From NCBI GenBank assembly GCA_031553505.1, contig JAVBLP010000016.1, forward strand, positions 20,011 through 84,010: a stretch of 64,000 bases of DNA. The letters run 5' to 3'. Below, piece by piece: positions 53,701 through 62,700 of this stretch. Source of the DNA: JAVBLP01 sp031553505 (GTDB taxonomy: Bacteria; Elusimicrobiota; Endomicrobiia; Endomicrobiales; Endomicrobiaceae). Positions within the stretch are counted from its first letter, which is position 1. The number at the start of each line of letters is the position of its first letter. The notes below the pieces were generated by a model. That model searched no databases. It saw only the letters and a program-made list of their open reading frames with translations, and was not told the DNA's origin. The translations under genes and the position numbers were made by a program.

Positions 53701-56700
53701 TGAAAAATTTAGGTAAGGAAGGCATACCTTATAATAAAGCGGCAGGGCTTTATATAACCAAAGCTTCGCAGGTTGTAGGGGATTTAATAGGCTTTAATAA
53801 CTATATAAACTCACGTGAAACTTTAAAAATATTAGCAAAATCCGGATATGCGGCAAATGTTAAAGTAGAAGGCGATACACTATATTATGTTGAAACAATC
53901 GGCGGCAGGGAAAAACGCACCGAACTTAAATTTAACGCAAAAGGCAGCTTGGAAGAAGGCATGCCTTCTCCTGTTAAATTTGGCTATATGGATTCTGACA
54001 CAGAAGGTAAAAAAACATATTTTGTAGTAGAAAACGGCAAAAACGAAAATGGCAGCATAGGTAAGCTTGCAGAAAAAACATATTACACCCTTAAACAGCT
54101 TCAGGAAGAAACCGCGGTTGTCGGAACCGGAAGCATGTCTTCTTTTGTCCACGCGAGGCTCCAAAAAGATTTGGCTACAGACAGGACATATTTTGGCATG
54201 AATGACGAAGGCCACGAAGCCCTTTACGACCAGGCGAACACTTCAAACGTTATATCTGACGGACAGCCGGTTGAAAACGCGTATAAGATGATGAAAGCTT
54301 TGCAGATTATTTTTAACAAAGCTTATGATATGTACCACAGCGGAATTGCGCCAACAAGAGATACTGAAGGATGGGTAAGATACGGCGACTATGTGGTTAA
54401 AGACGGGCAGGTGCGCCCCAGCGGTTTGTTTTCAATTACTAATTACGAAAAAGAGTATGCGGAAGCGCTTGAAGCCAACCCTGAACTTTCAGAGTTTGAG
54501 TTTGAACGTTATTTGATGAAGTCTTTGTCCGTGCTGCACAGAGTGCATGACGGCGAAGGCGCGCAGATAAAGTATGAAGTTGACGCTAACGGGAAACTTA
54601 CAAATATCAATAAAGACAATGCCACTTTGTCTTACGGGCAGAGCGTTAAAGGCTGGGAACAGTACCTTTACGAGCTTATGGCTGTAAAAGACGGCGCGGC
54701 TGTAAAGCAGTTTACCGCTGAAAGCAAAAGCTCCAGCCAGCAGTCTAACGATGCTTTTATTGAAGCGGTATTTACAGGCGCTGACGGCAAAAAACGTTAT
54801 GTCGCTTATTCCGGAACTTTGTTTGACGTTAAAAAAACAATAATACGCTTATACGGAAAAGCCGTTAAGTATATTAAATCTCCTGAAGTTTCCAATCCTG
54901 AAATACTCGCGGCTTCATGGTTTGAAAATGAAGATGCCAAGTTTAACGCTATAGCGGATGATGTTATTGCGGCTATGGTCGCGGGCAATCAGGCATCGCT
55001 CCCGATATTTGCGGATTCACAAGAAGCGCTTAAATTTCAGGGTCTGCTGATAGAAAAGATAGATACTTATAACAGAAACCCTAACAAAGTAAAAGAACTT
55101 CCAAAGAAAATATTTATTCTTGCCGCGGAAGGTAAAAATAATATTACTAATGAATTTCAGAAAGGTTTTGAAAATTTCGGCGCTAAATGGAACAGCGATC
55201 AAAATAAGTATACGGAACAAGCCAAAGAATATATGAAGCAAGCGGATGCCGTAGTTATCGCTACCCTTGCGGGAACTACCGGCGTGGACATCAGAACGCC
55301 TAAAATAGACGCAAATACAAAAAATTTGAATGATATGGTTTTAGCGCAGGATGAGTTTTATGCGGTTGAAGGCCTTCGCACTACAGAGAAGCAGGCATAC
55401 GGAAGATTAGGAAGAGACGGTGACTTGGGAAGAGTAAGGGCATACCGTTCTGTTGCTTCCCTTGAAGGACGCGGCGGCGGAGAAGCTGCCGAAAATGTTA
55501 TAGCCAAAATCAAAAAAGCCGTTGCAAAAGGCAATTTTAAAAGGGCTGACACACTTTACAGCAATCTTCAGGATATATGGGGAGACAATCAGCTTTCCGG
55601 AAATGAAGCAACAAAAACAAAAGCAGATTTGGTTGAATTTTCAAACAAAAAGTTTGAAGCATATAAAGACATGTTTCTTAATGAAAATAACGAACCTGTC
55701 AATGAATGGCAAAAGCTTGTTTACGGAAGAGTCTTAACTGAAGCAGATTACGCAGCAGCAGGAATAAGGATAACCAGAAATCTAATCGCAGATCTTGCCG
55801 TAAATGAGGAGCTTGATAAAGCTGTCAGCGAATTAAGAAATTCCGCTGACGCGGCGCTGCTAAGAAAAATTGCCGCGCTGATTGCTGACCCCGCAATGAC
55901 AAGCAAGGCAAAGCTTATCCAAATTCTTGTCTGGAAAGAATCTAACGATAAAAACAGGCCGTTAAGTGATAAAGAAGTAAGGATTATTGCGGATGAAGTA
56001 AAGAATAAATATGATTTTGATTACGGAGCAGAACTTTTAAAAACTGTTGCTGATCCTGCAATTTCAAGTGAAATAAAGCTTGCACAGGTCCAGATTCCCG
56101 AATTGGATGCGAATGTGGAATTGTCCGATGGCAAAGATAGTAAAATTGCTAAAGAGCCTAAAAGATATTTTGAAGCCGGAAAAGAAATATTTGAAAGAAT
56201 TCACGGCAAAGGTTCTTATGCGAAATTTGCCAAAGAAACTGCAAAAGCAAATTCAGACCAATTAGCATATCATTTGTACACAGCTCTTACGGATGTAAAC
56301 AGGGACTTCTTGGATGCTAATGAACGTATGGAAGATGTTGCCGGATATACTCTGGATAACAGAATCGCGTCCGTTATAGCGAAAATGGCGGCAAAAAGCA
56401 CAGCTTCAGACAATGCCGATAATTTCTATAAAACTTTTGACGATTTATTTGACGGCACATTAAGGACCGCGGTAGCAAGATTTCAGGTTACAACCGCAAT
56501 AGGACAAACCCAAAATACAAAAAGCGACGCGGTTAAAACTGCTATAAAAGAAATAAAAACCGCAAATGACGCTTATGAAAGAGCTATGGAGCCTGTATCA
56601 GCGGAACATGATAAAGCGTTTAAACAGTTTGGCATCGCTGTATCCGGAAATGCAAAATTGGGCGACAGAGAGCTTGTTTTAATAGGAAAAGCGAAATATC

Positions 56701-59700
56701 AGTCTGTACAAGCCGGCGAAATTTTGAGCGAGAATCTTTCTTCCGCGCTGGAAAACCTTGAAAGTATTATTGACAATAATCAGGATATTATAGAAAAAGC
56801 TGATAAGAAGAGAGAAAGTGCGATAAACGCAGTTTACAAAAAGCTGGGCATTGCAATTACTACGGAAAGCCATGCTGTTAAAGCTAAATTTGAAACTGCA
56901 CGTAAACCCCAGACACAGCCGCAAACAAATGCAAGGCAGCCACAAGAAGTACGAGCATTTGCGCTAACCCAAGAAGAGCATTTAAAAGCATGGATGCTTA
57001 ATGCTGCTAATCAAGCAGCAGAAGATGAATACCTTATTAATGCGGGGAGGGGCGAATATGAAGCTGCGGTTGCGAATATTGAAGTAGATTCATTTGCCAA
57101 AATTTTAGGAGATGTTGAAGGCACTATATACAACCCTTCAATAAAAAGCGCATTGTTTAAACCCTGGATAGCGGTTGTGGAATTTCTTACGGAATACGGG
57201 CAACTGGCTATAAAAATTGTAGGCGGGCTTGTTGTGGCGCAGATTGCCGCTTCATCTTTGTACGCAATGATTGGCGGTATAATGGCTGCTCCTGCCGCAA
57301 CCGGTATAGTAGCGGCTTTGCTTGCTCCTATTGCAGGTTTGCCCGCCATTGCGGTGCTTGCTTTGGCGGCAGCAGGTTTAATTGCAGTTTTAGTTTTGAA
57401 AAACGTATTTTTGGATAAAATTTCTAAATATGACGGTGAAAAGAGCGAAAGAGTTACCGCAATTTCAAATCTCAAAGGCAACCCTAACTTAAAAAATCTT
57501 GGAACCGCAGTTTCAGTTATGTCGAATAAATTGCTTATCGGCGTTGCTACAACCGCGCTTTTTAGCGCTGTAGCATTGCTTTTGCTCGGTATTGCCATAC
57601 CAAGCGTATTGTCAGTCGCGGTTTTATTTGCAGCTGCCGGCGTAGCTGCCGGTTTGCTCGCCATAGTTTTGAATATTGGAAAACTGCCTCAGATGACAAA
57701 GGTGCGTGTTGACAGTCCATCTCAGATGACATCCGGAATTATAACCGGCGTCGGTTTGGGCGCGGCGGTTCTTGCCGTCGTTTTCGGAATAGTTTCTGTA
57801 CCTGTGGCTCTTGTTTTCGCGGGTGTGTTGTTAGCGGTACAGCTTATAGGCAAAACAAACGAATCAAATAACGCGGCTTTAGCTGTTACTATAGGAGTAG
57901 GCGCGCTTGCCGCTGTAGGCATAGGCCTTGCCGCGGTTTACGCGACTGCTATTTTCGCGTCCGCAGTAACCCCTGTTATTGTCGCAATTATGGCGATTAT
58001 GCTTGTAGGTACCGTAGCGGGGTCATTTTTGCGCAATTATTTTGACGCGAAAAAGATACAAAAGCCAAGTGAAGAATTGCAAGAGCAATACACAGAAAAA
58101 GTTTTTGATATTAACAGCAAGGTAAAACTGCTGTTAACGGCGCTTTTTAAGCCGGGCTATGTACAAATGACTATTTTCTCGCTTGTAGGCGGGGCCGCGG
58201 CATTGGCAAACCCTTACCTTTTAATTGCTGTTATCCCGGTTTTGTTAGTTGCATATAGCGGAATGTTTAGCACGCTTGCTACTGCAAAAGTGCAAAAATT
58301 CAGAATGAAAACAATTCCTGACCAGATAAATAAAGCGCAGGAACAAAGAATAAATGATATTGCGCAAAACCTTGCAGATGAAGATGCCTTGAAAAAATCT
58401 GCCGCTGAAGAAAAAAACCGGTTAAATCAGTCTAAGTGGAGAAAAAGCTGGTTCTATAAAAATGTTATAAACAACCCGAAAGTAAAAGCTTTTTTTGACA
58501 AACCTTTTGTTAAAAAAGCAATTAAGATAGTTCCTGCTACCGCGGGCATTTTTACAATTGCCGCAACTGTTGCCCCTTTAACCGCGCAGGCTGCTTCTAA
58601 TGACAGCGTAACGTCTGAAAATGCAGTTGTAACGGCAGACAGCCAAGCGGCAGTATCGCAGTACGGCGGAACAGTCAAAAATACCAGCAAAAGCACATAC
58701 CAGACACAGGCTTTAGTAGCAGCGCAGAACGAAGGCGAAGCGCCGGAAGTAATAGATAATGATGCTTCCACGCCTGTTGAGAAAAAAGAAGAAAAGCCTG
58801 CTGAAAAGAAAGAAGAAAAGCCAAAAGAAGATAAAACTGCTGATAAAGAAGACACTTCTTCATCAATTGAGAAAAAGAAAGATGAGACATCTTCACAAGA
58901 TACTACGTCTAAACCTAAAGAAACATCTTCACAGGATGCTGCATCTAAGCCTGAAGAAACGTCTTCTCAGGCTTCATCTTCACAGGAAGCGTCTTCATCA
59001 GAAGTTTCAAGCGAAGCAGTTGAAGAAGAAGCATCAAATATTGATAAGTTTAAAGATTCCGTCGTTAATAAAGATCTGATAAGCAAGCTTTTTTCCAATG
59101 ACGCTGCAATCGAAAAGTTTGTTAATAAGCACGGCACGGTTGAAAAAGCCGTTTCCGCTTTCAATAATATAGGGCAGCTTTACACAAGAATTAAAGGCTC
59201 TTACTCCGGCAAGCTGATATTGGCAAACCTTGAAGATTTAATGGAAGGCAACAGCGTTGACGCCGCGGTAAAAGAATTCAACGGAAGAAGCAATTTCGCA
59301 GACTTTTTAGAAGACGCAAAAGCTTATGCAAACAGTTCAAAAACCGGGAATAATACGATAAATGCCGCGATAAATGAAGAGTTTGGCGCTTCTTCTACGG
59401 ATATATTTGATTCCGGCTTTAAGGCGGCTTACAATAAAGCCGTAAAAAAAGGCTATATTTTTGTTAACGGCAACACCCAGTCTGCCGGCAAAATCTGGTT
59501 TAAGTTTGAAAGCGCGCATTTAAGGGTAACCATAGAAAAAGAAAAGTCATACGCGTATAACGGCGCGACGTACTCTTTATCAAAGATATTTAAGAGATAT
59601 TACGGTATTAACATAGCCGACAACCAGGCAGTAGAAAACAGAATGAACGCCATGCTTTACCCTAATGGAATAAGCACAAGCATAGGCGTAGCGGAAGCCG

Positions 59701-62700
59701 TTAAAAATTTAGCAAAGGATTATCAGGATAAATTTGACAATGAAAACGTAAAACAGCTTAAAACCAATTTAAGAAACGAGCTTATAAAACAGTTTAATGC
59801 TTTAAGCGCTGAAGATTTGGCAAAGACAGGCATTACGGATATCACGGGTTATGTCGCGGGATTAGACTTGGATGACATGGTTGCACCTGTAATAGATGAT
59901 GTAAACTCTTCAAATGTGCAAACATTGGCGGAAACTCTTGCCAGAGAACATATCGCTGATTTGATTGCAAAAGCTGAACAGGCTGTTGAAGAAGAAGTTG
60001 CGGCAGAAGAAACGCCGATAGTCGCGGAAGAGGCTCCTGCGGATGTGACTGAAATAGTTGCAAAGATAAATGCTTTGTATAACAATGCCCCCGCAAGCTT
60101 AAGGGATACGTACTTTCCAGGCTTACAGGGCCTTACGGAAGAAATTTATACAACAACAATGGAATCAGGCACAGGCGCTTTGTACGCGCTTTTAAATACC
60201 CTTACAAATATGAGTGACGAACAGTTAAGCCGGCTTGGCACCAATTTAACGAATTCAGCAGCGTTTATAACGGGCGTGAAAGCTTTAACTTCAGACCAGC
60301 AGACCATGTTAGCCCAGTACATGGGCGTAAGCAGTTTTGATTCGCCTACAAAAGCCGATATAGACAAAATAATAACTACAATCACTTCTTCCGAACATGA
60401 AGGAAAGAGCATTGCAGAAATAGTAAGCGTAATTCTTCTTGCCGCGGAAACACAGGCAAATGATGTGAAAGTTGCCGGCTCTATAGATGTAGTTGCCGAT
60501 ATTGTTGCGTATGCCTATGAAAAAGGCTACATAGATTATTTACCGAGCGTATTGGTAGGTTTAGGTAAAGACGAAATGACAGCTTTGAGTAATTATTTTG
60601 CCAGCAACCTTACGGGCGGCGAGTTTAATAAAGAAGTCGCAAAACAGAAATATTACGAGATAAAAGAAGTAGGTTGGAGCCATAAATACTACAGATTTGT
60701 TTATCTTGTTGATGACATAATAGCCAAAGGCGACAGCTTTGATATTTCCGCCCAGTTTGGCGTTTCGACCGCGGAAGCGTTTATTGACAGAATAATCGCT
60801 ATGGGTTATTCGGAAGAATATTTTGAATTAACAGGGTATCTTATTACTGACAGGAGCGAAGAAGCGCTGAAAATGATGGATTATTTCAGGTTCCCCGATG
60901 GTAAACTTGACACGGCTTCATTTGACAAATTTAGAGAAATTGCCGACCTTTACAAATTGGTGAAGAAGGGTTATGCCGATAATTTTGCGTTTTTCACAGG
61001 AGTAAACCTTTCATTTAATAAAAAGCAGGCGATGGCAATTGGCGAAAGCACACCTTCAGCCATGGACGCTTTGAGCGCTCTTATGGGGAAATTTAACAGC
61101 AAAGTATACCCAAGCACTGGCGAAGAAGAGATGCCTGTAGTAGGTCCTTCAGAAGCTTTCGGCAATTTTAAAGCGTATGCGGATTTTTATAACACAATAC
61201 AAACAAATGCAAACGCCTCAACGACATTTGAATTTTTGACGGAAATAGCATTAAACAAACCGGGCTTTAGCGGCGCTTATAAAGGAATAACTGCGATATT
61301 GTATGCGGATAACATTGAGGCAACTACCGTAAGCGGCAGGTCAGCGGAAGCGGCAGCCAACTTCGCCAAAGTTGACCCTATTATTAACAATGTTATAGCC
61401 ATATTTAACCAGCTAGGGCAGTTTAACTCTACAGACATTGCAAACATCAAAACCCTTACAGGTAAAGATTTAACGACCAGAGGCGGCAAAATAGACTTTG
61501 CAATAAGCATTTTCTTTGAAGGAGACGGTTCCCGTTTGCCTAATGACAAGCTTGCCTATACAAATCCTTCAAAAGCTATTTCTGATTATAAAACTATTCT
61601 TCCGCATGTTGTAGCTCTTTATCTTTATGCTAACAGCAATTTAACATCTGACGCCAAAGAAGTAATAGCTGCAATGGGCGGAAATACAGGCGATTTAGTT
61701 AAGTGGGCATTTGACCAGATGTATGATGATAATGGCAATATTAAAACTGAATTTCCGTCAGCGGCAGATACCGTAAACGGATTAAATCTGATGGGTCAAA
61801 TATATGCGCATGGGATAAACTCTGTAATAGGGTATTCAATAGCCGAAGGGCAGCAGGGGATAGTAAGCAAGAGTATCGCGGAAGCGGTAGCCGGTTTGAA
61901 AGATAACGGCATAGAAACAAAAGTAGGGCAGTTGGGCAGCATATACGGGTTAGACAGCGCGGAGCAGCAGTATACAGGCGGGAAGTATGTATATAACACA
62001 AAAACAGCGGCTGATAAGATAAAAGCCTGGAAGCAGGAGTACGGATACTTCAGCATACCTGTGGCAGCAATGCAGGGAAACACGGCGTACGCGGTGTATG
62101 CGGCAGATATTTCTGACGGAATAGTAGACATAAACGGAAATAAAGTAAGCAATGTAGTAAAAGAAGCAGATGGCACATATACTATAAACGGCGTCAAAGG
62201 ATATGTAAGAGAATATGGATTGAGAAATGAAACGGGATATTTAGAAAAAGTAAACGAATATTTAAACGGATTAACTGCTGATGGAAGAACGTATGTAAAC
62301 GCGAGATACGGATTAAGTTTAACGGAGCAAACAGAATATACAAAAGGAAGCGAAGTGCCCGGTATATTCGCAGAGATAATATATGACGAATCCGGAGCGA
62401 GAAACATAAGCGAAGCTGTGGGATATGCCAATGAAATGGGACAGGTGTATAAGGTATATAACAGCGACAGCAATGTAAAGACGTATATAGATGATTTAGG
62501 GGTCAAAGAAGGCGCAGACAGATGGAAAGCGATGGAGTATATAAGATATCCGCAAGGATACACTTATAATGAATCTACTTTAAAACTAATGGGACAGATA
62601 TATGCAAAAGGGGTAACCGCAGCAATAGGATACTCAATAGCCGAAGGGCAGCAGGGGATAGTAAGCAAGAGTGTCGCGGAAGCGGTAGCAGGATTAGAAG

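Noticed and set aside
61796..62563. Long minus-strand open frame opposite the giant gene
   Set aside because: It is an antisense shadow of the repeated modules; its composition is Ser/Tyr/Pro-rich without a domain, and it exists because plus-strand codon usage leaves few stops there.
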